From the NCBI GenBank assembly GCA_003049485.1, contig PYST01000026.1, positions 148,780-212,779 of the forward strand: a DNA stretch of 64,000 nucleotides, read 5' to 3'. The notes under the pieces were generated by a model. It did no database searches and was not told the origin of the DNA. It saw only the letters and a program-made list of their open reading frames with translations. This stretch comes from Ophioceras dolichostomum. Its lineage: Eukaryota; Ascomycota; Sordariomycetes; Magnaporthales; Ophioceraceae. Shown in pieces: positions 42,647 through 56,500 of this stretch (the first letter of the stretch is position 1; every line of letters starts with the position of its first letter). The translations under genes and the position numbers were made by a program.

Positions 42647-44981
42647 TCAAACGTCAGTGCTCCTCTCATCCCTCCCCGTAAAAACCTTATAAATCCTCCG
42701 ACTGACCGCCGGGCCGATCGCCCTGTCCGACGGGGCGCCGTCCCTGTTCGCGCTCTTCCGGACGTCCTGCAGCGCCAGGGGCCCGCCGGCCTCGACCCCG
42801 CCCACGAGTGCGGGCACCGACGGGAACTCGGCGGCGATGCCGTGCGCGATCGGGGCGGTGACGCGCACGATCTCCTGCAGCATGCGCACGTACGTGTCCG
42901 CCGCGCCGTCGCCGGACCGCACCTGGCCCGTGTCCATGCAGAAGGCGGCCGAGTCGTTGGTCTGATCGCGCACGCGGCGGTAGGGGATCGTGGAGATGTG
43001 CTGGGTGAAGACTGTGATCCACTTTTTGGTAGGGTAAGAACGTCTTCCATGTCAGTGGGGTCTGGGTTACGGAAATGTGAAGATGTTCACGAGATCACCG
43101 TACCTGCGCTGACTCTATCGGGAGCGCTGTGTGGTGGATCAGCGCACCGTGCACGACCTGAAGGTTCAGGAGCGCGTCCTCGATGATGTCTTCATCCACG
43201 TATGCCGGGGCGGGTTTTCTGCGGCGCCGCTGGCTGCTCGGCGGTGGCGGGGCAGAAGCGTCGGCGACGGCGACACCGGGGTCGGCAAGGCCTCGTACGG
43301 CGGCGGCGAACTGCCGGTTGCGGATGTTCCTGTTCTTGCGCATCCATGCTCCCAGGCCTTCGATCAGGTAAATGAATGTGTGATCGGGGAAGGACGCTTG
43401 CATCCGACCTATGTGCCCGTCAACCCCATCGCTGGTGTCCGCGGCTTCCCCCAACGCCCCTGGCGCCCCAGGCGCATCTCCCGGCTGGCTGCCACTCGCT
43501 AAAGCAAGCTCGACGAACTCAGAGGCGGTCAAGAGGACGAGCGCGTGCTGCTCCGACTCAACCCGCGGCGGAATCGGCTCCCACTGCCCCAGCTCCGGGT
43601 CATATCTGGCCTTTACCTTCCGGCGCCACTTGACCACGTTGTTGACAGGGCTGGTCCACTTGGTGTGCTCGACGCCTAGGTCCTTGAGCAGCGTTTCGGC
43701 CTGGAGCTGGATGGTCGGGTTCATGCCCTGGGGAAAGTCGACGATCATCTCCGGCGTGGACTGCTTCTTGTCGGTCTTGATCTTGTTCACCTCAGCCAGT
43801 GCAGCGGCACGTTCTTTCTCGCGCGCCTTTTGCTCTCTTTCTATCTTCTTCCGCTCCTTCTCTGCTTCTCTGGCGGCGGCCTTCTCGGCCCTCTCCCTGT
43901 CCTTTTCGACTGAAATTGCTGCTGATTTGGAAGCCTTGGCCCCTGTTCCCGTTGCTGAAGACTTCGCTGGGCGCGACCATGAGCTGCCACTGGTGGCCTT
44001 ACTCCTGGCTGAACTCGAGGAGGTCTTCTTGCCTGTACTATTTACTCTGGAGAGCTGGCGATTCGCCCTGGCAGGAAGTTTAGAAAAGTCGAGATCACAA
44101 AGGTTAGGTAGGGAGTCGTCCGACATCTTGCAGTCGTCGGAGTCACTGATGTCAATAGTTTCTGACTGACACTTCGCAAAGTTCCGAGGTGGTAGAAGTG
44201 GTTTGTCCCACGGATCCTCTGGCTCTTTCTCCTCGTTCTTGCTGGTGAGTTCGGGGGCTGAGCTGGAGATTGGGTCCCAGGTCGCGGATGTATGCTTCGG
44301 AGAAGGACGGCGAGGGGGTGAGGCCGCGCGCTGTGGCGGACTGCTCCTGAAAGGATCTTCGAAGTCTGAGAATTTGTCTCCGAGCGATGGTTGGGTTATT
44401 GGCTTCGGCGGTATGTTCTCCTTTATTCTTGGTGAAGGAGAGCTGGCAAAAGGGTCGTCATACACGATGGCGGCTTTTGCGGATGATGCAGGAACCACAT
44501 CCGGGGAGCTGGTGTACTCGATCGGGTCCAATGCTGAGTTCCACCTCTTCATGTTGGTCGCTTGAAGGACAGATGGTCTAGTGGCCTTGTCCGCGACAGA
44601 GCGAGACTGGCCAAGATCCCTCTTGGGAAGATTTTGTGCCGAGGAAGGGGAAATCCGGGCCCTTTTCGCCGCATGGCCGCCGGTTGCGGAGCCGACATCA
44701 TTCCCTAGATCAATCGACGAGTCGAAGTCGTCGGAAAGGAAAAAGCCGTTCGGCCCGACGCCACTTATCTCGTTACCCCTCCTCTTAGGTGGCGCAACTG
44801 CAGATGTGCCCCTGAACCGTTCAGGAAGCGGCGTGTCGTCAGTCAGATCAACAAGATCACTACCGTAGCCCAATCCATGGGCCGGCGGTCCAGGCAATGC
44901 GGAACGAGGGTCTGGCCCATCTTTTCTTGCCGGTACGGCGGGCGCTTCGGGGCTGGACAAGAGGCTGATGACTTCTGGCAT
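42647..44981 (-). CDS. eme1: Eme1/Mms4-like subunit of crossover junction endonuclease
   Basis: Two exons on the minus strand: 44981-43104 and 43021-42647, 750 residues; donor GTACGG, branch CACTGAC, acceptor AAAAAG (purine-rich but in frame). Start at MPEVISLLSSPE because the upstream in-frame residues look like leader sequence. Eme1 pairs with Mus81 in the nucleus to cut branched DNA at stalled forks and in meiotic crossovers. The N-terminal half is disordered, acidic and Ser-rich with SIM-like VIDLTDD-type patches (DLVDLTDDTPL; ETIDISDSDD). A Lys/Glu/Arg coiled stretch (about 375-410) leads into an ERCC4-type nuclease fold (about 420-626) without the GDxxnERKxxxD active site, as expected for the non-catalytic subunit. 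The second exon is the helix-hairpin-helix region (YVRMLQEIVRVTAPIAHGIA, SRRIYKVFTG). Strong fit in length and order. Confidence 0.9.
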
Positions 44982-45409
44982 TGCGTGCGATCTCGAACCC
45001 TCGACTATAAGTAAAGAAACCGAGCCATATGGAAGCAAAGGCACCAAAAAAAAGACGCTAGAAGACAAAGCGATTTAGTGCGGGCTATATGCAGGACTGA
45101 AGAAGCAAAGCAAGAAAGCGGATTGGAGTTTTCTTCAGACTCGATGTTATCAAATAGTGGTGATGGGTCCGCACGGCCGCAGAGTTGACGCAACGCGATG
45201 CCAAGAATTCACCAACTGCACGCGGTAATCACGTGAGCCCAAGTCGATGTTTTGCGGTCTTCAACCTTGACTCGGATTATATCTTAACAATATCGACATT
45301 ATTCTGCTGGTCCGTCTATCCCTTCGAAATTCGACATCTCTACTGGGACCCTTGTTGGAATATCCTCATCACATCTGGCGGCCAGCGATTTCCTTAACTT
45401 CCATTCTGG

Positions 45410-45673
45410 TTGCAAAACGACTCGTCCAAGCCGAAGCCGTCGTTACCTTCACATGGCCCTTTGTTTGAGCTGGCTGACTCGATGCCTCCAGTCAAGCACG
45501 ACACGGCAAGTCAAGGAAGGCATTACTCCCTCCTCGATAAAGGGGCGATAATCGAGGATCGTCAGAGTCTCTCGTCTGGCGAACCTGTTTCAACTCGCGA
45601 GGTTCTCGGCAGTGGACACCGAGTAGGCGACGCACGTGGCATACTGAAACAATCGCCCAATGAGACAACATGA
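45410..45673 (+). CDS. Doubtful small ORF divergent from eme1
   Basis: Frame of up to 87 codons, 430 bp from the eme1 start and on the opposite strand; a more likely ATG lies at 45482 (MPPVKHDTASQGRHYS). The hydrophilic product shows no domain. Codon third positions are mixed, so support is weak. It may simply be chance in a divergent promoter. Confidence 0.15.
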   Translation: MQNDSSKPKPSLPSHGPLFELADSMPPVKHDTASQGRHYSLLDKGAIIEDRQSLSSGEPVSTREVLGSGHRVGDARGILKQSPNETT

Positions 45674-47753
45674 TAATCGACGCTCTCCGTTGCCCGTTCT
45701 AGTGAGACGCTCCATCTTGCCTGCTCCCTTCCTCTGCGGGTGCTCATTCACCAAGGACGGATATCATGTCCTGAATGTAACCGAGCAAATGTGCTTGGAA
45801 AAAAAAAAAATAAAGTTGCATGACAGACTGCCAATCTGCCAACGGTAGATGGTGAACTCTGCCTATTGTCTCCACACGACTCGTCTAGCTATCTTGTTCA
45901 GATGGAGATGTGTTGATGATGATGCGAGAGCGCAGAAGGAGGACTGACGGGTAACGGACGGAAGGCCGCGCAACTCATCCAAACTTAAACCTCTTCTCGC
46001 TTTGCCGGTCTGGACTGCGAGATTTTCCTTGGTTGGACTCTGATGCAAGCAAGGACCTACATCTGTGCTTCATCGCACGGCCGTATGACCTCTGTGCGAG
46101 TTGGCTAGTCGGCCCATGACTTACAACTGCGACTTACATATAGCATACTACCTAGGCCGAAGCACGCTCCCTCTGTCTCTCCGCTGTCAGGCGGCCGGGG
46201 AACACCGCGCCGCATGGAGGATCTGCGAGGATCCTCGGAGGGACAAGGTTGAAGCCGTTTTGTGGCACGCCGAGATAAACCCTCTCGTCCATCTCGTCTC
46301 GTCTCTCCGAAGACCTGATGGGCCGCCCTGTCAAAGCGTGCAGCTGCATGTTATGTGTGTTCAATGTGCTGCGACTACGGGATGCTATATCGATCAGATG
46401 TTGGACAGGCTCGCAGGGTGGCTGGCATTGAGTGAGAGGGGCGGCCCACCACACTATTGTAGTTATGAACGGGTTGGAGAACGAACCCGAAGCTGGATGC
46501 GGTCCTCGGCCGACTGGAGGGCGGTGTCGTGAGGATCACTTCAGGGAAAAGCGCTGTGGAATGTTTTGGCAACCAAAACCTGAGCAATACTGGATGCGGG
46601 GAAATCGCATTGTTGGCTAGTGGCTGGATGTTGATGCAACCTCAGTTAGCCTTTTATTCCCCGCACTTGAACCTGGGAGAGCGAGGAAATGCTCCGAAAA
46701 CCAGAACTGCGAGAGGAGACTCTCTTTCGAGCGGTCCAGATGCATTGCACCACGGATATAGCCTTGGTCAAAGAGTCTGGAGAAGCCTACGAGGCCGCGT
46801 ATTGGCTGGATGAAGTGGTCGTGGTTTGATGCGCTGGCGGATGCAGCCATCCAGATTCAGAGACCATCTGGAGCGAGTTGGTGTGTGTCTTGATGCGTGT
46901 CTCAAGGATCAGCTCGCCAATGACCGGAATACATACGTCCGTACATGAATGGAATACCACGGCCTGCAATGCAGCTGCCGTACAACAGTGGTCGGAAATC
47001 GAAGATGTAGAATGTAGGACGAGGGGGTCAAGGAGTGGGTGGTGGGAATCGGGTGATCTGCTGAGTGACGGCTACAATGATGAGAACGTGAAGTAACGCT
47101 GAGTCCCGTCCCTTACACCTCTTCGGCCCCTCTGTTGTATATAAGCTCAGAATAGGCAGGTCCATAGGTGCCTCTGGGCAGGTTCATGTGTTCCGTCCAT
47201 ACTACCTTGTAGTTGGAGGACCCTGAGGAACCGAGTCGAATCGAATCTCATCACAATCACAAACATACAGTAGAGTATTGGTGACGATAGTGACTGGTGG
47301 GTGTGTTGTGGTGGGGGAAAGAGGTTTCACACTGCAACATCGCCAACGGCGCGAGCAGGGAGGGCTTCAGTTGGGTTGGAGGGATTGAGGGGTAGCAATA
47401 TCTACACCGCTTTGGTCAATGCCGCAAGTGCAGATTGCGCATTGCGACGCGTCCCAGGGATGAGTGTGCGGACCATGAACCCTCCATGGCACATCCATCT
47501 TGCTAACCATGGTCGTCGTGCTGAAGTGTTTTGGGTCGGCCAACAAAACAAGACGCCAGCAACTGCCGTGAGAAGTGATAGCGTGTCTGAAGAGGCCGGG
47601 GGGTTGGTTCTCTTTCTTGGTACCTCTGCATACCTCCCATATTAGGTAGTGTGGTAAGGCACCTTGGATGGCGGAGATCGTAACTCGGTTTTGAGTTCCG
47701 TAACGACTTGAAGCCATAAAATTTCAAAATGGGGAGCTGTTCTACTGCTAAGT

Positions 47754-47767
47754 GTACTACGTAGTAC
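47754..47767. repeat. 14-bp palindrome
   Basis: GTACTACGTAGTAC is perfectly self-complementary, in non-coding DNA. No role assigned. Confidence 0.6.
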
Positions 47768-50080
47768 TTCCTAGTAGCGCTCTTGGAAGTCGTGGCTTGA
47801 AGAATAGTCAAGGACAAGAGAAGCAGACGGATGTCGGCGGTCGGGTGCCACCGATGCAATGGTGAAACCGGGGAATTTTCTGCGACCGGTTTGGAATATT
47901 GAATAGTGCTCACAGCCTCAACATGGAGGGGAGGGCAAGAGGGTGGGAGATGACGATTGGGAGGGAAGAGAGGGGTAGGAAGACGAAGGATACTGACCCG
48001 AGACCCTAGAGACCCTAGAGGTTCAAAAGATTGTTGGATTGCACAGCCAGGCCTAACGCTTTGCCGCCACCTACGTGGATGGCCTGCCTCGACCATATCA
48101 TATCTTTTTCTTACTCCTCCCGAGTCTGCGACAGGTGTCAGAAACGGAGGAGCCGGACATCCCTCCTCCTTCGTTTTGTCGTCAGTGTCCGCCTGTGTAG
48201 ATTACCTAGAGCATCAACAACAACAGGCATATGGCGATCATATCGTGAAGAGAGATTGCTTAGGTCCGTGGAAGAATCTACGCATGAAAGAATGCCACCA
48301 AGAAAGCCCAAACATTCTCGAAGCCGTTAACGTGATCGGCGATCGCCAGCTTTATTTTGAAGGGCGCGGCGCCACGCCCCAGAGCCCAATGCAGGGAGAT
48401 TTCCTTTCCCATGCAGCCACGACGAAAGGGCGCTCCTCCGCGGAAAAGGAGACGGATGTTGTTTCGTTCCGCGAGAGCGGGAAGTCCTTCGTAGCTCAGG
48501 TACAAAATACCTGCGGAATGCAAACAGGAGGTAACTCCGGACTCACCGGCCTCGCTAACAATGCGGATCAGAAGCGATGTTAGGCTATCTTTCTTTCCTT
48601 CCCTAGCGACAGAGAAAGAGGAGGCGGCTGTACATGGACAATTGAGAAATGAATGAGTCCTGAACGGAACGCGACGAGGGCTATTCTTCAGCGTTTGGAG
48701 GGACATCCAGACTCCCTGACGGAGTGAGGCCAAAATGGAAAGGGATCATCTGGTGTGGATAACACACGGACGGAGGACCGGAGCGCCATTGTCAAAGCGT
48801 CCGTCGTTTCTTATGATTCGCGGACAACGCTCTTGACGCCATCCATTCGATCCTGTCTCCCCCAGACCCTCGCAACAGACACTTAAGTCAATGTTATCAT
48901 CCGGGACCTCGTGTGCACTGTCAGAAGCGAGGAAACAGACCAGAAAAAAATCGCCAAATTTTGGCCAAATTGACCAGAACTATCGAGTGAGTGAGCGAAA
49001 GAGTTTCCTGGCGCTCGCGATTGTCCATTTCGGGAGACCTTACTCTTCCCGATTGGACGCTCACTTTCCCCCTCTCCCACGTTTTCAGGGTCCCTGACGA
49101 GCCTCCGCTCTTTTCGACAGCTCGGCTCCCACTTTGTCCACGTCGGGCAAATGAACCTGGTACCTTGCTTCTTGCTTGCGCAGGAAAAGCCCGGGACTGG
49201 CTGGTCTCGACTAATAACGGGGATTCCGCCTCTTGATTGGTCGGCCTGTTTCAGCGGGCGTGGAGGGCCGTGGTGTGCCTGCATGTGGAGTTGGTCAACT
49301 GTGTCCCGTCCACATCACTTTCCCTTAAAGGCTTAGGGGGCTGACTGGCGGACATGTCTGCATGTTACCCCTGAACATCGAAAGTTGAGTTCTCGGGATG
49401 GCCTCAGGGCACTCTCACCATCGAATGGCCACGGGCATTCTGCGAAAGCAACAGAGAGCAGAACATGTTACAAAACTATAGCTGTGGCTCTCTCGGCGAC
49501 ACAAGAGAACAGTGTGTATCTCTCCACATGTTGTTCGCCGTCACCAATGTCTTGAAGCATGCATTTCGCACGAAGGTATGTCTTGGAATGATGCAATACA
49601 AACAACAGGAGTACCAGTTGCTGGACACTTGCACGAGCTTGAGCGAGTGAGTGCCCACCCCACACTCACACACACCCTTTTCCACCCCTGTCTGCAAACC
49701 GTCCCGCCGAACATGTTAGGTAGCCCTCGTTAGTATCAAGCCATCAACCGGCACCAAAGCCGCTAAAGAGGGCTACCAAAGTCGACAGGAAACGTTAGTG
49801 GATGAGCGGGGAGAAAAGAAGAAAGGGTGAAAAAAAGGGACGAGGGAAAAAAGTACTAGAGAGGGAAAAAAAGGGGAAAAAGAAAGGTCACCCTACCGTT
49901 GCATCCCTTCACTTTCTCTCTCCCCCTTTTTTTTTTTATTTCTTCTCACTCTCCTGAAAGTTGAGGACCCTCGCGTCGACTCCTTCACACCGTTTGCGAG
50001 ACGAACCTATTCTGCGAACCGCGAACCCCTATCTTGTTAACGCCCGTTTTACCAGACTGTTTACGACTTTTTTGGTGGGT

Positions 50081-50106
50081 GGTGACTGCAACTGGTGACT
50101 GCAACT
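50081..50106. repeat. 13-bp tandem repeat
   Basis: GGTGACTGCAACT occurs twice in a row and is followed by degenerate copies to about 50123. It lies about 440 bp upstream of the kinesin start, probably in its promoter or leader. Confidence 0.7.
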
Positions 50107-50546
50107 GGTGACGGACTGGTGAGCAAAGTTCAACGAATCCGCATTAAGAATCGCGACGGGGAACCCCCATTTGGGCGCAACCACGAACGCGCTTTTAAAA
50201 TTTGCCCGCACCCTTGTCACATCGAAATAAACAAGCAAAGCGACGGAGGGCACTTGGACCAGGCCAGGCCACCAGCACACCCGGCCGCTGTCCTCCCGCC
50301 TGTTCCACCAACCCAGGAGCCCAGAAATAATTGTCCCCTTTCCCACGGGTTGCGCGACGCAAGTTCAGAAACGAGAGAAAAGGAAGACTTCTCAACAAAC
50401 CGAAGGACGGATAGGAAGAAGGAAGAAAGAAGGAACCGGAAGAGCAGAGAGAGGGAAGCGGAGGAAGCACGAACCCGGAACCAGGCCGACGACACAAACA
50501 CAAGCTTGCGGGCTTTTCCCTTCCACTGTTTGATCTTCTAGGACAC

Positions 50547-53500
50547 ATGACGGCACCTGCGAGCAGGTAAGATGTCTCTCTCTCACTCCTTCGATTTCAT
50601 ACATTCATTCCACTCGGCCCCCATTCATTGCAATGCCCTTCCCGGGCGACGGGATGCGTGTGAAAGTGTGAGAGGTTGGAATCGAGATGGTGGTCTCTGA
50701 AATTCCCTTCCCGAGAACTGGATTTCACTGGGTTTCCCAGACTCTGGGACATTCCACATTCTGCCGCTTCGCCGCTCACCCACGCATTCTAAACATACCC
50801 ACCAAGTCGGGCGGCGCGTACCCGTGCCGGCAATGCTATTGATGGCAAATTGATGGGTTACTGACCATTAAGCGTGCGACCAGTTAACACGTCCGAAAAA
50901 AAATCTCATATGGAGACCCCCTTCCCGCCCGCCCCGGCGGCGGTGGCGGCTGGCCAGCCCAGTTCACCACCAAATTCGCCAGGCAGCACAGTACCGCGAC
51001 CGATGAGCGCGATGGTCCGCCCGGCGCCACGAAGCAATAGCCGCATGAGCACGGGCAGCAAGCCCGGGGGTGGAAGCAGGGCATCAGACGAGGATGGCCG
51101 GACATCTGTCAAAGTTGGTGAGTCTAAGCTTGTCTCAGCGCGTTCTTCCAGCGCGCATCGCGAGATGTGTCGCGAGGAACGGGGCCCAGCTCATGGCCGA
51201 GTGTCCCCCGTCTCTCTCAACACAAAAGAAGATTGAATAGGTAGGGTTTTGGGTTCTCTACAATTCGGTTTACTAACCTCAATCTGTTCCCTTTCTCGTC
51301 ATCAGCCGTTCGCATTCGACCACCTTTAAAGCCTACCGATCCCGGCTTCGACCTCATACCGCAGCGATTCCAGAGGTCGATGGTGCAGACCACATCGCAG
51401 ACGAGTCTAGCCATCGACGCCCCACAAGGCAGGAAACTCTTCGTGTTCGACAGGGTTTTCGGCACAGACGTGACACAGGAGGGCATATGGGACTACCTGA
51501 GCGAATGTGTAAATGCTTTTACACAGGGTTACAATGTGTCGCTTCTGGCGTACGGCCAGTCCGGCGCGGGGAAGTCGTACACGATGGGGACATCGGGTCC
51601 GGCCGAACAAGCAGACCTGGAAATCATGGGTAAGTGGACAGAATCCCCAACGGACATGCTATAGCGGGCGATTATCGACCATGTGTGGAATTTGCTGGAG
51701 GCTAGGCAACTCGGTCCTCTCATCGACTAACGATGTCTGGTGATTGTTCTTAGGCGTAATTCCTCGAGCTGCTACCGCCCTGTTCGAGAAGCTGGATGGC
51801 ACGATGCCAAAGTCGGCTAATCCCAACCGAAGTTCGATGTCACAGCTCAGGACTCCGTCGAGATATTCAACACCGCCGTTAACGCGGAGTGGAGACAGGA
51901 ACTGGACGCTCAAGGCGACATACGTCGAGATCTACAACGAGCAGCTGCGAGATTTGCTCCTCCCAGAACACATCCCTGCGCACGAGCGGAGCCAGGTCAC
52001 GATCCGGGAAGACGTGAAGGGCAACATCCTGCTCACGGGCCTGCGGCAGGTGGAAATCAACTCGGTGGACGACTTGATGAACGCCCTCAACCTGGGCTCG
52101 ACCCTCCGCCAGACGGACGCAACCGCGATCAACGCGAGGTCGTCGCGCTCGCACGCCGTCTTTTCGCTCAACTTGGTGCAGCGCAAGGCCAAGACCTCGT
52201 CAGCTGCAGAGAAGCGCTTCTCGGTGCCACTTGAGGCCATGTCAGGCACGGAGACGTGGATCACCACGGACAGCAAACTCCACTTTGTGGACCTGGCTGG
52301 TAGCGAGCGGATGAAGAACACTGGCGCACAGGGTGAGCGGGCCAAGGAGGGCATCTCGATCAACGCGGGACTAGCTGCGTTAGGCAAGGTCATCTCCCAA
52401 CTGTCATCGCGACAGGCTGGGTCGCACGTCTCGTACCGTGACTCGAGGCTCACCCGGCTGCTGCAAGACTCGCTGGGCGGCAACGCGATCACCTACATGA
52501 TCGCATGCGTGACGCCGGCCGAGTTCCACCTGAGTGAGACGCTCAACACGGTGCAGTACGCGCAGCGGGCGCGAGCGATCCAGAGCAAACCGCGAATCCA
52601 GGCGGTAGAGGAGGGCGACAAGCAGGCCATCATCGACCGACTCAAGGCCGAGGTGGCGTTCTTGCGCGACCAGATCCGGAGCGCAGAGCGGGGTGGTTCC
52701 ACGGACCGACGCGTCCTGTCTACGAGCGACCGGTCCGAGAGGCAAGGTGAGCGTGAGGCGGAGCTCCAGAACCAGCTGCTCGACGCACAGGAGAACTACA
52801 CCACTCTCAGCCAGCGCCACGCCAAGCTGATCGCCGAGATGGCCAAGGCGCGCGACAACGAGCTGGCCGAGAACCAGATGCACATGGAGGAGAGCCTTGG
52901 CGACAGCGCCACGGCGCGGCTGAACCGTTCCAACAGCTTCGCGCAGGCGGTAGAGCAGGTTGTTCTCGAGTACGAGAAGACTATTCAGTCGCTGGAGCAG
53001 TCACTGAGCAACACGCGTGCCACGCTGGCCAGCACTGAGACCAGTCTGCTGGAGAAGGAGACGAAGTGCGCCTATGCCGAGACCATCAGCAACCAGCTGC
53101 AAGCTCGCCTGCAGAAGCTGATGGATCGCGAGGCGAGCACGGAAAGCTACCTGCATGAGCTGGAGTCCAAGCTTGACGGCCACGCGACGGGTGAGGAGAA
53201 GAACTCCAACATCCTGGCTGAGCTGCGTAAGGAGGTGGCCCGCGTGCGTGAGAGCGAGGCTACGGCAGAGGACTACATCTCAACCCTGGAGGAGCGTCTG
53301 GCCGAGGCCGACCAGGACGCCGAGCTGATGCAGCGCGAGATCGACCGGCTGGAGCAAGTTGTCGAGCGCCAGCGGAGCCTGGGCAAGCTGGACTCCCTGC
53401 TGTACGAGCTGGATAACATCCAGCAGGACGGCACCAAGGACGGCGACGCCGACCACCACTCTGAGCTGGGCACCAATGGCAGCGGTGCTGGTCTCGTGCA

Positions 53501-56500
53501 TCGTCGTCCCGCCAGCCGCTCCGTCTCGTCTAACCACTCCCGCAGCCAGAGCCATGTGAGCCGTCACAGCCACAAAGGCGAGGCTATCCCTGAAGACGAG
53601 GAGGATGCTACTGTCGTCATAGACGAGAAGGAGAATAGGATCGACACGATCCAGGAGGAGGGCAAGGAGCCTGCAGTCCCTGGAACCCCTGCTGCCGGTC
53701 TCACTTCTGGTCATGGGAACGATGTCGATGGCGAATACCCAACTAGCCCGGCTCAGTCCAAGTTCGTCGCCGACAAGCTCGACACTGTTACCCGAGAGCT
53801 TGTTGACCTGCGCGTCGAACACGAGACGACTATCAACGACTTCGATCTCTTGCAGGCCAAGTATGAGGAGGCTCTACGCGCCATAGCCGAACTGCAGGAT
53901 GCCGTCGACGAGGCGCGCCACCCACAGCGCCCCCGTGATTCGATTCTGTCGGTGACGTCGCAGACGCAGACTAGGCCATCATCGCTCATGTCAGACGTGC
54001 GGTCGAACGATCTGAACAAGGGCCACTACTCGTCATTGTCTTCGGAGCTTTCGTCTGCTCTGGAGTCTCCGGCCATCATGGACAGCTCAGACGCCGAGAC
54101 TCTCGCCCCGAAGCCGACACGGGCGCCAGCATCGCCTGAGCCTGTCTCCCTTACTATTTCTGCACCGGCACCTGCTCCCGTCGCCGAGCAGCCAGCGGGC
54201 GAGGACATGTCGGCCGAGCTGGCCCGCCTCAAGACGCTGGCCGCGGAGAAGGAGGTACAGGAGAAGGAACTTGCCGACAAGTACGCTCAGCTGGAACAGC
54301 AGCACGACGAGGCACTGGATCTGATTGAAGAGCTCCGGACAGACATGGCCAAGGCCCAAATGGCCGACTCTTCCTCTCCTCGCACTGTGGTTCCTCTGAT
54401 TCGTCGCAAGTCTAGCCAGAACGCTATGGTCATCGATCGCGCGCACCGCTCGTTCGCTACCCTTCGTAACATCGCTACGGAGAACTTCGAAGAGCAGCCG
54501 GATGTGATGCAAAACTTCACGCTGAACCTAGAGGCTGCCATGCATGAGCTGCATGCGAGGTCCGAGCGTATCCAGCAGCTCGAGGCGGACGTCGCGTCAG
54601 CGAAGAAGGAGATGGAAACTAAGACCACCATCATCTCCGGCCTGACCCGCGAACGCTCGAGTCTGAAGAGTGCCTCGCCCCTGGACATCTCGGTCATCTC
54701 CACCATGCGCGAGCAGCTGGAGAAGAACGACAAGCAACGCAAGGAGATGGCCGAGAGCCACGCTGCCCGTGAGACAGAGCTGCAAGCCGAGCTAGAGGCA
54801 CTCCGCGTCGCTATGGCTCAAACCGCTAGGAAGGCCAGCGAGGAGGCGACTCCGACGCCCACTTCTGCGCAACCCTCTACCGAGGATGCCAAACAGCTGG
54901 TGGCCACCAATGGTAGCGTCGGCAGGGTTGGTGAGCTGCGTGCAGAGCTCGGCCGCTGGGAGGAGAAGCACAAGAAGGCTCTGGAGGCTATGCGGGCCAC
55001 TGAGACTGAGATGAAGGCGCACATTGCCGACCTCGAGGCCCAGCTGGCAGCCGTCCCTGCGCCGGATCCTGCCAAGGACGACGAGGCCAAGCAGACCGAG
55101 ATCAAGCATCAGAACATGGTTGCGATCCTACGCGGCGAGATCGACGAGTACAAGGCCATCATCAACAGCAACGCAGCCAAGGTTGCCGAACTGGAGCAGA
55201 CACACGCCGCCACCACGGCCCTCCTGGACGAGGCTACTCGCACGCGCGAGACCGCGGCCGACGAGGCCGAGGCTAGCCGGGCCCTCGTTGCGAAGCTTGA
55301 GGCCCAGATTTCTGAGCTTGGGCAGGCCGTCAAGACCCACCAGGATGAGCTGCAGGCCATCCAGGCCAAGCACGCCAAGGACGTGGAGCAGATCCGGGCC
55401 TCCTCGGCTCGGGAACACGAGGGCCAGCTCCAGGCGCTCATGACCGAGCACGCCGAGAACTTGCGGATCCTAGAGGGCGACCTCAGCGAGGCCCGCGAGG
55501 ACCTGATGAAGGTGGCCACCCAGGTCGCCTTCGCACTGGGCCTGGACGTGAGCGTGGAGAAGATCACAGAGCGGATCGACGATCTCATCGCGGACCAGAA
55601 GGCGCTAGGCCAGGAGCAGCAGAAGACGGCCGAGTTCGAACACACGGTCAAGGACCTGTCGACCATTAACGACACCATCATGCGCGAGCTGGAGTCGGTC
55701 AAGGCCGCGCTGACGGATATGCTGCGCGCATCGGCGGCCGCAGCGGACGAGCCCCTCCGGAGCCCGCTCCCCACGGTGCACGAGCAGCTGTCGGCGGTGC
55801 GCAAGCGCATGGGCGACCTCGAGAACCGCAACAAGAAGAACTCGCGCCTGGTCGAGGAGCTGGAGGACCAGCTACAAACCAACTACGATCAAGTCCAGAT
55901 CACGACCAACCGCCTCTCGACGTTGCAGACAGAGCGCAACGCGGCCTACGAGGAGGCCAACGCCGCACGTGTCAGGATGCAGGTCGAGCTCGACACGATC
56001 AAGGAGGAATACGCTGCTCTACAGGTAAGATACGCAACTTTTGAGTTCGATGCAGCAGGGGCAAGATCAACGTGTTCATCGGGTGCTAACGACAAGTCAA
56101 ATAAATCATTAGGCGCGGTTCGAGGGCATCATCCCCCCGACTGGCAGCGATGCGGTCCAGCGGTCCAACTCGCTTACGTCAAACCTCCGCAAGAGCTCGT
56201 CGGTGGCGTCTCTCCCGTCGCCCCCGCCTGCGATCCCTCTGCCCCCTCTGCCGGGTATCCCTAGCAGCACGTCCCCGACCAACGCTACCTCCGGCGGCGT
56301 GCCCCCGACGCCCACAGGCGCCCGCCCGCACAGCAAGGACCTGGCCATGTCGCAGATCCAGCAGGACCAGGAGGCGCGGATCCGCACGATCGAGAAGCAC
56401 CTGTCGGCGGAGAAGCAGCTGACGGCGACGCTCGAGGAGGCGCTCACGGACCTGGAGGAGCAGTCCAAGAAGGTAAAGGCCGACTGCGACGCCTGGCGGC

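Larger units (their letters stand above)
44982..50546. other. Long gene-poor region upstream of eme1 and the kinesin gene
   Basis: About 5.6 kb. It should contain the eme1 promoter (left end) and the kinesin promoter and leader (right end). Only short ORFs without consistent coding bias are present. Recognised structures: a 14-bp palindrome GTACTACGTAGTAC at 47754-47767, polypurine/polypyrimidine tracts at 49800-49945 and a 13-bp tandem repeat at 50081-50106. The small frame at 45410-45673 is listed separately. Confidence 0.5.

Noticed and set aside
43411..44169. 252-codon plus-strand frame
   Set aside because: Antisense of the eme1 exon; Ser/Leu-rich shadow.
47957..48583. 208-codon plus-strand frame
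   Set aside because: No coding bias and no recognised motif.
52404..55882. Long minus-strand open frames antisense to the kinesin coiled coil
   Set aside because: Mirror frames created by G/C-biased coding on the plus strand; products are low-complexity Ser/Arg/Leu with no domain.
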